Of a DNA stretch of 64,000 nucleotides, positions 16,364 through 25,180 are shown one piece after another. Origin of the DNA: Magnetovibrio sp. (GTDB lineage: Bacteria; Pseudomonadota; Alphaproteobacteria; Rhodospirillales; Magnetovibrionaceae). A program made the translations under genes and the position numbers. The notes under the pieces were generated by a model. That model saw nothing but the letters and a program-made list of their open reading frames with translations, did no database searches and was not told the DNA's origin. The stretch's first letter is position 1; each line of letters starts with the position of its first letter. The stretch spans positions 68,692-132,691 of the forward strand of contig JANQJR010000071.1 in assembly GCA_028281525.1 (NCBI GenBank). Reading direction: 5' to 3'.

Positions 16364-17410
16364 CTATTGCGTCATCGCCGTCGGCTTCGGTGTCCTGTGT
16401 GTGCTCACCGGCAGAATCGGGTATTCAACCCTGGGCTGCTCGCCGGTCAAGGTCTTCAAGAATGCGGTGATGTCGACGACTTCCTTGTCGGACAGCTTTT
16501 CGCCCAACTGGCTTTCGCCCATGACCGCCACGGCCTGTTCCAACTGCCAAACGTTACCACTGTGGAAGTAAGGCGCCGTCAACTCGATGTTGCGCAGTGG
16601 ACCGGCGCGGAAAACATATGCGTCATCCGCGGTCTTGGTCACCGCGTAACGGCCCTTGTCACCCTCGGGAAGGATGTCCGCGCCCGGTTTTTCCATGACA
16701 CCAAACGGATAGTAGTCCTGGCCGCCGAGATTGACCCCGGCGTGGCAGGCCGCGCAGCCCTTGTCCATGAACAGCTTAAGACCGTTCTTTTCCTGGGCGT
16801 TCAAGGCGTTGGCGTTGCCTTCCAGATACGCGTCGAAACGCGAACCTGGTGTGATCAAGGTCGCCTCGAACGCTTCGATGGCTTTCGCCATGTTGTCGAA
16901 GGAAACGGCTTTCGCCTCACCCGGAAAAGCCTCTTCAAAGGATTGCACATACGCCGGCATGCTCAACAAAGTCTTTTCGACCATGTCCGGGGTGTTGTTC
17001 ATTTCCACACCGGCTTGAATCGGGCCCTTGGCTTGGGCCTTCAAGTCTTCGGCGCGGCCATCCCAGAACTGCGCAACGTTGAACACCGCGTTGAAAACCG
17101 TCGGCGCATTGCGCGGCCCCTTGGCCCAACCGTGGCCAATGGACGTTTCCAGATTGTCGTCGCCCCCCATGCCGAGATTATGGCACGTGTTGCACGAAAT
17201 CAGATGGCTGGACGACAAACGCGGATCGAAGAAAAGCTTTTTGCCCAACTCGACCTTGGCGCGGGTGACGGTGTTGTTTTTCACCGCCGGCACCGTGGAT
17301 GGTATGGGCTCAAATAACTCTTGCGCTTCTTTCATCAATGCGTCTGCGGATGCGAACGCGGGCCACATCAGTGCCCCGACGACTGCAGCTGAGACAAAGG
17401 TTGCTTTCAT
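16364..17410 (-). CDS. Di-haem cytochrome c peroxidase (MauG family)
   Basis: 348 residues. Signal peptide MKATFVSAAVVGALMWPAFA. Two haem-binding motifs: CNTCH at residues 73-77 and CAACH near residue 220. The segment KKLFFDPRLSSSHLISC is a hallmark of bacterial cytochrome c peroxidase/MauG proteins. It would reduce periplasmic hydrogen peroxide with electrons from small cytochromes c. It is a single gene with a 235-nt AT-rich upstream region holding an inverted repeat at 17492-17516, and it shares a terminator with hsp20. Confidence 0.93.
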   Translation of the reverse strand: MKATFVSAAVVGALMWPAFASADALMKEAQELFEPIPSTVPAVKNNTVTRAKVELGKKLFFDPRLSSSHLISCNTCHNLGMGGDDNLETSIGHGWAKGPRNAPTVFNAVFNVAQFWDGRAEDLKAQAKGPIQAGVEMNNTPDMVEKTLLSMPAYVQSFEEAFPGEAKAVSFDNMAKAIEAFEATLITPGSRFDAYLEGNANALNAQEKNGLKLFMDKGCAACHAGVNLGGQDYYPFGVMEKPGADILPEGDKGRYAVTKTADDAYVFRAGPLRNIELTAPYFHSGNVWQLEQAVAVMGESQLGEKLSDKEVVDITAFLKTLTGEQPRVEYPILPVSTHRTPKPTAMTQ

Positions 17411-17491
17411 AGTACTGCCTCCTAATTAACCATGATTGGTGTAAGCGGAGGCACTCGGCAGCTACCCCATCATGCCCCCACAGGCAGAAGC

Positions 17492-17516
17492 TTACCCCTA
17501 TATTTTTTAAGGGTAA
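17492..17516. promoter_or_regulatory. Inverted repeat upstream of the cytochrome c peroxidase gene
   Basis: TTACCC (17492-17497) and GGGTAA (17511-17516) flank a T-rich 13-nt spacer, about 82 nt before the start codon in an AT-rich region. Possible operator; the binding factor is not recognised and it does not fit the FNR consensus. Confidence 0.35.
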
Positions 17517-17612
17517 ACATTTAATTATTACAATTATAAAAAATCGCGTAGTCGTATGTACAAACTCTATAAATATAAGAAATATGTTTTGCATGACTGA
17601 AATTCATACGAC

Positions 17613-17640
17613 AAAAAAACCACAAAAAATAAATGGTTTT
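17613..17640 (-). terminator. Weak terminator after speE
   Basis: On the minus strand AAAACCA pairs with TGGTTTT across an 11-nt T-rich loop, followed by TTT, starting 6 nt past the speE stop. A 7-bp AT-rich stem, so moderate support only. Confidence 0.4.
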
Positions 17641-17645
17641 ACGGC

Positions 17646-18494
17646 TCAATCCGTCATCAAATCCAGGATGAATTGGGGCAAAGCGAACGCCGCACGGTGG
17701 ACGTCGGGCGTATAGTAGCGTGTCTTCAGGCTGCTGATCTCGAAGCGGACGCGCAACACTTCGATATCCACGTCGCGCAAGGTTTCATCGTCCGTGCCCC
17801 AACCCAGCGTCATGAAACCGCCCACGTAGGTCGGCACCACGGCGGTGTAGAACCCCGTGTCGGCGAAGCTTTTGCCCATGCGTTGGTAGGTGTTGGTCAC
17901 TTCTTGAGCCTGGAAAAACGGTACGCCGTTCTGCGTCACCAAAACGCCGCCGGGCGTTAGGCAGCGTTTACAATCGGCATAGAAGCTTTCGGTGAACAGC
18001 ACTTCGCCCGGCCCCACGGGATCTGTGGAATCGACGATAATGACATCGAACCGTTTGTCCGTCTCCGCAACGAACTTCACCCCGTCCGTGATGATCAGGT
18101 CCGTGCGCGGGTCGTCAAACGCCCCATCGGAGATTTCCGGTAAGTGCTTCCGGCACAAATCAACGACCGAGCCGTCGATTTCCACCATGGTCGCGCGCTC
18201 CACTTTTCTGTGCCGTAGGACTTCGCGGAGAATGCCGCCGTCCCCACCGCCGATGATCAACACCTCCGGGGCGTTGCCATGCGCCAAGAGCGGGACGTGG
18301 GCGAGCATTTCGTGATAGACGTATTCGTCCTTGGTGGTGACCTGCACGATATTGTCGAGCGCCATCACTCGCCCGAACGTTGGCGTTTCAAAGATCACCA
18401 GGTCCTGATGTTCGGTCTTTTCGTGGAAAAGGACGTCGGTGACCTCGAAGCTTTGCGAATATCCCTGATGCAGGATTTCGTCGAAGCGCTTCAC
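17646..18494 (-). CDS. speE: Spermidine synthase
   Basis: 282 residues. The SAM-dependent-methyltransferase-like fold has LIIGGGDGGILREVLRH (decarboxylated SAM binding) and the aminopropyltransferase signature VDSTDPVGPGE. It transfers an aminopropyl group from decarboxylated SAM to putrescine. It overlaps speD by 4 nt, so SpeD (which makes decarboxylated SAM) and SpeE are translated together: a two-step polyamine module. Confidence 0.95.
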   Translation of the reverse strand: MKRFDEILHQGYSQSFEVTDVLFHEKTEHQDLVIFETPTFGRVMALDNIVQVTTKDEYVYHEMLAHVPLLAHGNAPEVLIIGGGDGGILREVLRHRKVERATMVEIDGSVVDLCRKHLPEISDGAFDDPRTDLIITDGVKFVAETDKRFDVIIVDSTDPVGPGEVLFTESFYADCKRCLTPGGVLVTQNGVPFFQAQEVTNTYQRMGKSFADTGFYTAVVPTYVGGFMTLGWGTDDETLRDVDIEVLRVRFEISSLKTRYYTPDVHRAAFALPQFILDLMTD

Positions 18495-18979
18495 GTGCTC
18501 TCATCCCGCTCAATCACGCCGCGTTTGTGTTCCGCCACGTCCATGGTTTCCGGCTGGAACGCCTTCTTGATGGCGGGCAACGCATTGTTGGGATCGCATT
18601 CGCCGCACATGAAGATGTCGATGGCGGCGTAGTCCTTTTCCGGCCAAGTGTGGATGGAAATGTGGCTTTCCGCCAGAACTACGACCCCCGAAACGCCCGA
18701 ATACGGGGAAAAATGGTGGAAGTGGCTGTGCAGAATGGTCGCGCCTGCATCCGTCGCACCCTGGCACAAGGCATCTTCGATGATCCTGGGGTCGTCTAGG
18801 TTCGTCGCCCCCCACAACTCGGCAAGAACGTGGTTGCCGGCGTAGCGCAAACCGTCCTTTTCAACGAAATAATCCTTGGTGTTATCGACCACCGGATAAA
18901 GGGTGGCGGCGGGCCCCGAAACGAGGTCCGCTGCAGCTTCGATATGCACTTCCGAGTCAGCAAGGGCTTTGAGGTCCAT
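18491..18979 (-). CDS. speD: S-adenosylmethionine decarboxylase proenzyme
   Basis: 162 residues. Bacterial class 1 SpeD: the self-processing site is Glu104-Ser105 in LAESHISIHTWPE, where Ser105 becomes the pyruvoyl group. A Cys-containing segment (IDIFMCGECDP) contributes to catalysis. About 40 residues longer at the N-terminus than the shortest family members. It produces decarboxylated SAM for SpeE, with which it overlaps by 4 nt. Confidence 0.94.
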   Translation of the reverse strand: MDLKALADSEVHIEAAADLVSGPAATLYPVVDNTKDYFVEKDGLRYAGNHVLAELWGATNLDDPRIIEDALCQGATDAGATILHSHFHHFSPYSGVSGVVVLAESHISIHTWPEKDYAAIDIFMCGECDPNNALPAIKKAFQPETMDVAEHKRGVIERDEST

Positions 18980-19014
18980 TGCGTATCAGTCCCGACAAAA
19001 AAAAGAGTGATCCG

Positions 19015-19209
19015 TTAAGAGCCCATCCGGAAATTAGCGGCTGCCTGCGTTGGCGTCCAAAATCGTTCCTGTATAGGAGAAAAGCGCAAGGAAGTACTTA
19101 TCCACTTTTGAGCATTTTCGACGACTTCAGGGGCGATTTTAGCCCAACCCGAAGGGCCGCGCGAAAAATCCCAGGCTTGTCGTCGTTCGTCATCGAATAT
19201 GCCCAGCAT
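19015..19209 (-). CDS. Small hypothetical protein, 64 residues, upstream of speD
   Basis: ATG 19209 has GAGG and AAGGA upstream within 4-9 nt. The frame is open further upstream, but that part runs antiparallel into the TPR gene's 3' region and looks like shadow. The product starts MLGIFDDERRQAWDFSRGPS and ends with FWTPTQAAANFRMGS. Trp/Phe-rich, no signal peptide, no membrane helix. It ends 35 nt before speD on the same strand and may be the first gene of a speD-speE unit. No family recognised. It occupies most of the otherwise empty 18980-19364 gap. Confidence 0.4.
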   Translation of the reverse strand: MLGIFDDERRQAWDFSRGPSGWAKIAPEVVENAQKWISTSLRFSPIQERFWTPTQAAANFRMGS

Positions 19210-19270
19210 GTCCTTCTTCCTCACTCCTAAAACCAGTGAATTTTCGCTGCGGCGCAGACAATCGCCAATT

Positions 19271-19299
19271 CCCGGATGGGCTCTAAGAACAGAGCCGGG
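19271..19299. other. GC-rich hairpin between the AMIN/TPR gene and the small ORF
   Basis: GGCTCT (19279-19284) pairs with AGAGCC (19291-19296), extended by an outer CCC/GGG (19271-19273 with 19297-19299) after a bulge. It lies 66 nt past the stop of the giant minus-strand gene. There is no T-run, so it may be an end-processing or Rho-type structure rather than a classic terminator. Confidence 0.4.
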
Positions 19300-19364
19300 T
19301 GAATACGATAAAAGCGCCCCCTTAATCAAGTGAAATCGACACGCTACAAAACTGTCATATTTCC

Positions 19365-22300
19365 TTAATAAATGGAGCTGAGCTGCCCGTCCTCGACGCG
19401 CTGGCGGTAGACTTCCATGAAGCCTTGGAAGTCCTCGACTTTTTTGACAATACGCTCCAGTCCGCGGAAGTTGACCAGACCTGTTTCCGGGGGTTCCGCA
19501 ATAAGCTGGAAACCATCCGCATAACCGGTTTGCGCCATGGCCGGACCATAGTTGGCGAGCACCCGCATGATCGCCACCTCGTTGCCGTCCAAAGTATAGG
19601 CGATCGCCAGGGCCAAAACGGCAGCGGCCTGAATGTCGTCCAGAGGTTTTCGCGGCTTGGCGCCGAGATCGCGCACCAGTTTGGCCAACGACTTCGACGC
19701 GTTCTGCCATTCCTTCGCCCGCCAATAAATGCCGGAGCGAATCAACTCCGCATCCTTGCTGACTTCAGGCAACAGCAAATCCAGCGCGATCTGCGGCTCT
19801 TCCCTGCCGATGTGAGCTTGAGCGCGCAACAGCGCCCGCTCGGATTTGAGTTGATCGGACAAGTTCCCCTCGTTGGTCTTGTCCAGCGTGGCGATGGCCA
19901 CGTCGTATTTACGATCGAACAGATAGATCAGCGCCAAACGCGCGCCGACACGGGCCTTTTCTTCACCCCTGAGGCGAAAATCGATTTGCGCCTCCAAAAG
20001 GTCGGCGGCACGGTCCAGCAAATCCACCCCAACCAGACGATCGGCCAACTTGCGGATCATTTCATCGCCCAAGGCCCCCGGCGGCGTCAACTCGCGGAAT
20101 TCATCGTAAAGTGCGATCGCCGTCACCGGCGGCAACACGTCCGCACCGTCTTGCAGATAAAGCATTTCGAAGGCATCGCTCATCTGCTTGGTGACTTGGT
20201 TGGAGCCTTCATTATCCGGGAAGTAGGTCGCGGCTTGGCGTAGCGTACGCAGTCCGTCTCTATATAACTGTTGCTCCAGATAGAGCGTGCCCAGACGGCG
20301 CAACAGTTCGAACTCAAAGTCGTCACCGCGCCACACGAAGCGAAGTTTCTCGTACGCCTCGATGGCGTCTTGGGGGGTGAACAGCCCTTGTTCCAACAAC
20401 AGTTCCGTGCGCGCCACGGCGGCCCTGGCCCGAGACGGGCGGTGACGGCCTTCCATCACACTTTCCCAATCGGCAATGGCGGCGTCGAATTCGCCACTCA
20501 GTTCTTTCAATCTGCCCGCGACGTAGTTGATCTGGTCCAATTGCGCACGCGTTGGATTGTCCACGGATAACACTTCCAGATACTGGACCGCTTGGCGCAC
20601 GTCGCCAAGCTCCACCGCAGCATCAGCCACCAAAGTCGCCATCGGCATCTTTATGGTTTTCGGATACGGCTGGGTAATTGCTCCGGTCTGACGCAGCTCA
20701 TAGGCTGCGTCTTCCAGCCTGCCCTCTCCGGCGATCACGGCGGCGCGCCAAAAGGTCGCTTCGTCATAACCGTCCAGCACTGGGTTATAGAGAGATGCGC
20801 GCGCGTCAGCCATGCGCCCCATCAACCAACTGGCCGCGCCATGCATGATCAAATATTCGGAATCGTTGGCATAGTCGGGATCGTCAGACACCATCACCGT
20901 CAGCACGCCCAGGGTTTCGGCCTCGAAACCGTTGGAAAAATAGAACTGCGCCAGTTCGCGCTGAGCACTGGCACGTTCGCGGCTGTTCTTGGAGGACACA
21001 ACGGCGCGTTGCAGGTCCTGCTTGGTTCTGGTGAAGTCCATGAGGTCAGGGCGTTTCCACTTTTCCAGGTCCAAGATACGCGTGAGCGCCGAGGCCTGAA
21101 CCATCCCGGCACTGGCGGCCAGTTGCTGTTGTAATTCCACCGCCGCCTTTTGTTCCACCGACACGTAGGAAATCTGCAAAGTGCCCGTGCTGGTGATTTC
21201 AACGCCTTGGCGCAACGGGCGGATACGCAAATCGTCCGACAACGGCTTGATCACCACGCCCTGCTTGGACGGCAGAAAACGCAATTGCGGATACGACCAT
21301 TCGCGCGACATGCCGTGACCCAGCGGAATGACGGGAATGGTCACCAAGTTGTCACCCACTTCTGGATCGCGAAATGCAATGATGTTGCCGGGCTCCGGTA
21401 CGGCGACGAACAAACGCGCACCCAACGGTGAGTCGGGTTGAGCATCGGATTGCAATGGCGCGGTGGGGAACAAGGGTTGGGGCATGAACTCCAACAGCCA
21501 TGCAAGCCCGGCACGTTTGATGTCCGGGTTGATGCTTTCCGCTGTGGTCATGCGCAGCACCGCACCGTTGCGGGACGGGACCTGTTCCACCGACGTAATC
21601 AAGCCCGCGCCGTCGCGCACCAGGGCTTCGGTGTCGATCTTCGCGCGCTTGTCGAACACCACCCACAAACTGCCGCCCCGGCGAAACACAGCGGCGCCGA
21701 CCGGTTCGTCCCAATCGAATTTCAACGCCACCGCGCCTTCGGTGATGGTGGTGGCTTCGGCGCGGGTCTCGACCCGGTCCTCCAGTACCTGTTCAACGGG
21801 CAGGTCTTCGGCTTGGGCCTGAGCCTCAGCAGTCGCGTCTGAAGCTTGCGGCGTCAGGCTCACCGGCGAACCGGTCTCCGCTTGGGCGGTCTCAGACTCG
21901 GTGGTTGCGGACGCAGCGGTTGTGGAGGCTTGCGTCGAAGCAGCCGCCGCCTCGGCGGTCACAGTTTCCGAAACAGCCGGACCGTCTACCGCAACCGATT
22001 CGACGAGTGCCGTGGGCGCGGTGGCAGGTGCAGGCGGCTCATCCCCCTGGGCTTGGCGCGGCACAGCTTGCGGAGGTTGTTCCTGGGACACCGCGGGCGC
22101 CAAAAGCGGCGCGGCAGGCTGGGTTCCGGGGGCGTAGACGTCCACCACCACCTTGGGGCCGCTGGTAAAGGCTCTGATGCGGGATGTGGCGTCCACGTTC
22201 AAAGTCACCGTCAGATCGCCATCCTCGACCGCAGTGGAGGCGCCGGACACGTTCCCAACACGCCGCCCCGCCAACCGTTGGACGTTGGCTTGGCCGGGCG

Positions 22301-22880
22301 CGGCGAACTTGATGATGGCCTTGCTTGCGTCGCGCACAACTTCAAATTCGGTGTTTTGCGGCCAATCGAACACCACCCGCGTGTAAGCGTCGTGCACGCC
22401 GGTGCGCACCGGAACGGTGGGACCGCTGACCGTCGCCGGAGCCGGTTGCGCAGGTCTGGTTTCCTGTTGAGGCTCGGCCTGGGGTTGGGTTTGGGGCTGA
22501 GGCTGAGTTTGCGCCTGGGCGCCCTGGCCGACGATATCGACGACAACGGAGGCGCCGCTGTCGTAGCTGCGCACGGAAAAGTCGCCCTTGATGCGAAACA
22601 CCACCGTGGACTCGTTGGGTGCGGCTTCGCTCGCGGCGATGTAGCCGCCCAGGCCGCGCACGACGGCGCGCAAATCAGCCTCGATGGGGCGGGAAAAATT
22701 GACCACCAACCGGTCGCCATCCTTTTGCGCCTGATGGCCCACCGGTTGCGGCCACAGAAAGGTCAAACGCCCATAACTGTCACCCGTGCTGGTGCGGATA
22801 CGTACGGTATCGGCGAACGCTTCGACGGCCATAAGGACCACCAACACTCCCGCTATTGCCGCCCACCCGAACGCACGCAT
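19365..22880 (-). CDS. Giant exported AMIN-like/TPR protein of the flagellar motor block
   Basis: 1171 residues. Signal peptide (GVLVVLMAVEAFADT). Two AMIN-like beta domains follow: about 24-125 (VRIRTSTGDSYGRLTFLWPQ) and about 160-260 (YTRVVFDWPQNTEFEV). Then a long Gln/Ala/Glu low-complexity linker (about 265-375), a third AMIN-like unit (about 375-580) and a helical TPR-type C-terminal half (about 600-1171), with repeated GRLEDAAYELRQT-style helices. AMIN domains often localise envelope proteins to peptidoglycan or to secretin and motor structures (family knowledge). Its ATG overlaps the motB stop by 1 nt. Inference: a periplasmic scaffold around the stator or motor. I do not recognise a named homologue. 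Confidence 0.75.
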   Translation of the reverse strand: MRAFGWAAIAGVLVVLMAVEAFADTVRIRTSTGDSYGRLTFLWPQPVGHQAQKDGDRLVVNFSRPIEADLRAVVRGLGGYIAASEAAPNESTVVFRIKGDFSVRSYDSGASVVVDIVGQGAQAQTQPQPQTQPQAEPQQETRPAQPAPATVSGPTVPVRTGVHDAYTRVVFDWPQNTEFEVVRDASKAIIKFAAPGQANVQRLAGRRVGNVSGASTAVEDGDLTVTLNVDATSRIRAFTSGPKVVVDVYAPGTQPAAPLLAPAVSQEQPPQAVPRQAQGDEPPAPATAPTALVESVAVDGPAVSETVTAEAAAASTQASTTAASATTESETAQAETGSPVSLTPQASDATAEAQAQAEDLPVEQVLEDRVETRAEATTITEGAVALKFDWDEPVGAAVFRRGGSLWVVFDKRAKIDTEALVRDGAGLITSVEQVPSRNGAVLRMTTAESINPDIKRAGLAWLLEFMPQPLFPTAPLQSDAQPDSPLGARLFVAVPEPGNIIAFRDPEVGDNLVTIPVIPLGHGMSREWSYPQLRFLPSKQGVVIKPLSDDLRIRPLRQGVEITSTGTLQISYVSVEQKAAVELQQQLAASAGMVQASALTRILDLEKWKRPDLMDFTRTKQDLQRAVVSSKNSRERASAQRELAQFYFSNGFEAETLGVLTVMVSDDPDYANDSEYLIMHGAASWLMGRMADARASLYNPVLDGYDEATFWRAAVIAGEGRLEDAAYELRQTGAITQPYPKTIKMPMATLVADAAVELGDVRQAVQYLEVLSVDNPTRAQLDQINYVAGRLKELSGEFDAAIADWESVMEGRHRPSRARAAVARTELLLEQGLFTPQDAIEAYEKLRFVWRGDDFEFELLRRLGTLYLEQQLYRDGLRTLRQAATYFPDNEGSNQVTKQMSDAFEMLYLQDGADVLPPVTAIALYDEFRELTPPGALGDEMIRKLADRLVGVDLLDRAADLLEAQIDFRLRGEEKARVGARLALIYLFDRKYDVAIATLDKTNEGNLSDQLKSERALLRAQAHIGREEPQIALDLLLPEVSKDAELIRSGIYWRAKEWQNASKSLAKLVRDLGAKPRKPLDDIQAAAVLALAIAYTLDGNEVAIMRVLANYGPAMAQTGYADGFQLIAEPPETGLVNFRGLERIVKKVEDFQGFMEVYRQRVEDGQLSSIY

Positions 22881-23602
22881 CAGTTCCGGCCTCCCACCGT
22901 TGGGAAGATCACGATGTCGACCCGCCGTCCCATAGCGGCGCGCCTGTCGGGTTCAATCTCGGGCAATTGCGTAAACTGGCTGGCGGCGTATCCGAACGCC
23001 AGAATGTCGTCGGTATAACCTGACTGACGCAGGGCGTTGGCGACCGCGGCGGCGCGCGCCACGGACAGCGACCAATTGCTGGAATACACCCCGTCCGGAG
23101 ACGGCGGGCGCGGGTCGGTATGGCCGTTGACGCCGATCTGATTGCCGACGTTGCGCAACAAGCTTCCCAGCGTAAACAAAGCGGCGCGGGCCTCCTCCGG
23201 CATCACGGCTTGGCCGGGCGAGAACAGCAGATCGCCTGGCAACGCCACCACCAAACGGTCGTCAAGCAGCATAATTTTCGAGGTCTTGAGAATATCGTCT
23301 TCCGCCACGCCGCGTTCCAACACGCCGGAGAGATAATCCAGATCGGTGGCTTGGCGGCTGAAGATGGTGCCGATGTTGAATTCAGCCGTGGCCGCCGCGA
23401 CGGTGGTCAGCTTGCCGGGATTGAGGGTTTGGGTCAGCGTGTCCGTCATCGCATCCCATTCATCCATTTGCAGCGACGACATGGAAAACAGCAGGACGAA
23501 AAAGGTCAGCATCAAGGACACCAGGTCCGTAAACGTGATCATCCACGCCGTTTTGGAACGGGCGCTGGGCTGCTGGTCTGTGTTCATTTCGTCGTCAAAC
23601 AT
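22880..23602 (-). CDS. motB: MotB/OmpA-type stator protein
   Basis: 240 residues. One N-terminal membrane helix with WMITFTDLVSLMLTFF; Asp26 matches the proton-carrying Asp of MotB. The OmpA/MotB C-terminal domain has VNGHTDPRPPSP, SNWSLSVARAAAVANALRQ and RRAAMGRRVDIVIF, so the peptidoglycan-binding residues look intact. It would form a stator with MotA, which is not encoded in this window. It comes 15 nt after the divergent MotB-like gene and 1 nt before the giant AMIN/TPR gene. Confidence 0.88.
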   Translation of the reverse strand: MFDDEMNTDQQPSARSKTAWMITFTDLVSLMLTFFVLLFSMSSLQMDEWDAMTDTLTQTLNPGKLTTVAAATAEFNIGTIFSRQATDLDYLSGVLERGVAEDDILKTSKIMLLDDRLVVALPGDLLFSPGQAVMPEEARAALFTLGSLLRNVGNQIGVNGHTDPRPPSPDGVYSSNWSLSVARAAAVANALRQSGYTDDILAFGYAASQFTQLPEIEPDRRAAMGRRVDIVIFPTVGGRN

Positions 23603-23617
23603 GGCGGTCGGTCAGCG

Positions 23618-24322
23618 TCACTCAGCGACGCCAAAACTGTCCCCTTCTTCGAACTTCAATTTGGTTTTTTCGATATCGCGGGTGTAGAACCAGATCATGA
23701 CTTCACCGACATGCCCCGGGCGGATACCCACGGCCAGATTTTCGGGCGCCAAGCCGCGCGCATGCATCTCGGTGGCAAATGCGCCCGCGCGCAGGATCGG
23801 CAGGGATTCGTCCGTCGGCATGGTTTTTCCATCCTCACCGGCCTGCACCCCGATCACGAACTCCATGTCATAGCGCAAGCCGGAGGGACGTGAGGACAGC
23901 GCCGCGATGGCGCGGTCCAGAACGGGATACATAGAGTCGCGAATACGCGCTTCGTCATTGAAAAATAGGCTGTCCGTACTCATCAAGAGACGCATTTGAC
24001 GGCCCGGTTGCACGGTTTCGACCTTGTCGATGCCAAGCTCCGTGGAAAAAATCCCGGTGATTTGCTGCTGGAATTCTTGCCCCGCCAAAACATCCCCATC
24101 CTTGGAGCGAAACGTCTGCAAATCCGCAGACGGCGGCACGATGGAGGTAAACGCGCTGGAGAGACTGTCCATCACCCGTTGCGACTTGGTTTCCTCAATG
24201 GTGGAAATGGTCACCAGCAGGATAAAAAACGCCAGCACGACCAAATACAGCCCCAGAAACAAGGCAATCGTATTGGGCCCCTCGTCGGGCAGCTTCTTGA
24301 TCTCGTCATCCATCACGCTCAT
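23618..24322 (-). CDS. MotB-like protein with altered proton and peptidoglycan motifs
   Basis: 234 residues. A single N-terminal helix (NTIALFLGLYLVVLAFFILL) aligns with MotB, but the conserved Asp is Gly24. The C-terminal region keeps an OmpA-like outline (LRAGAFATEMHARGL), yet the GHTD segment is replaced by GVQAG and the NRRV segment is replaced by GHVGEVMIW. It therefore probably cannot conduct protons or bind peptidoglycan like MotB. It sits between cheZ and motB in one operon. It may be a structural partner of MotB or of the AMIN/TPR protein (inference). Family placement beyond MotB-like is uncertain. Confidence 0.75.
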   Translation of the reverse strand: MSVMDDEIKKLPDEGPNTIALFLGLYLVVLAFFILLVTISTIEETKSQRVMDSLSSAFTSIVPPSADLQTFRSKDGDVLAGQEFQQQITGIFSTELGIDKVETVQPGRQMRLLMSTDSLFFNDEARIRDSMYPVLDRAIAALSSRPSGLRYDMEFVIGVQAGEDGKTMPTDESLPILRAGAFATEMHARGLAPENLAVGIRPGHVGEVMIWFYTRDIEKTKLKFEEGDSFGVAE

Positions 24323-24340
24323 GGCGTACTCAAATCAAAG

Positions 24341-25159
24341 CTAGTCAAAGCTTGCCAACAGATCGTCGATCTCAGCCTGGCTTTTGGCCTTGTCTCCAAG
24401 CTGGGGACCTTCCAGCAGGTCCGCATCGGCGATCTCCTGCTTCGTTTTCGGTTTGGGTTTCGCCTTAGGTTTGGGCGCTTTGCCATCACCTAGGGTATAT
24501 AGCAAGGCGTCGATGCGCTCTTCGATGCTTTTGAGCGCCGTGACCACCTTACCAATGCGCTGGCCCGTAATGTCCTGAAAGGTGCAGGCTTCGTATATCC
24601 GTGTGGTCGCCTCCATCAAGGTGTCGGACACCTCCGCGCTGACCCCGCCCATGACACCCTCGACCCGTTCACAATTGTCCATGATGACATTGGTTGCGTC
24701 CGCCGTGGCTTCGACGATGGCGTCCAGTTCATCGGTGGCGCTGGGCAGCAGTTCTTCCTTTACGTTCTCAGGGCGGATCGCAGCTATTTCTTGCTTAGCG
24801 GCGTCTATGTAGGCCGCCAAACTTTCCAATTCAGCATATACGCTGACGATTTTCGCGTTGGCGCTGGTGGCGGATGGAGCGTGTTTCGCCTTGCCCTTGG
24901 TTGTTGATTTGACCTTCTTGGCGGCGGTTAGAAGCTGTTCCACGGCCTTGCCTTGCTTCTTGGACGTGGCTTTTTTCGCTACGGATTTCGTGGCTGCAAC
25001 CTTTTTTGTCGATTGCGCCTTTCTGGAGGGGGATTTACCCTTGGCCGCCTTCTTAGCGCTGGAGCTTTTCACACCGGAGCGTGATCCGGTCTTGGCCCCG
25101 GTTTTGGCTTTTGGCTTCGGCTTCGCAGCCGTGGCCGTTTTCGACTTGCGTCCGGCCAT
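24341..25159 (-). CDS. cheZ: CheZ-family chemotaxis phosphatase with a Lys/Ala-rich N-terminal tail
   Basis: 272 residues. Residues 1-95 are Lys/Ala/Ser-rich, resembling a histone-H1-like tail. Residues 100-220 form the CheZ helical hairpin with catalytic Gln195 in CTFQDITGQRI. The protein ends in QAEIDDLLASFD, equivalent to the C-terminal helix by which CheZ binds CheY. It removes phosphate from CheY-P to end the motor signal. cheY lies 21 nt upstream, as expected for a CheY/CheZ pair. Confidence 0.85.
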   Translation of the reverse strand: MAGRKSKTATAAKPKPKAKTGAKTGSRSGVKSSSAKKAAKGKSPSRKAQSTKKVAATKSVAKKATSKKQGKAVEQLLTAAKKVKSTTKGKAKHAPSATSANAKIVSVYAELESLAAYIDAAKQEIAAIRPENVKEELLPSATDELDAIVEATADATNVIMDNCERVEGVMGGVSAEVSDTLMEATTRIYEACTFQDITGQRIGKVVTALKSIEERIDALLYTLGDGKAPKPKAKPKPKTKQEIADADLLEGPQLGDKAKSQAEIDDLLASFD

Positions 25160-25180
25160 AAAGGTGCTCCCCAGACGGTC

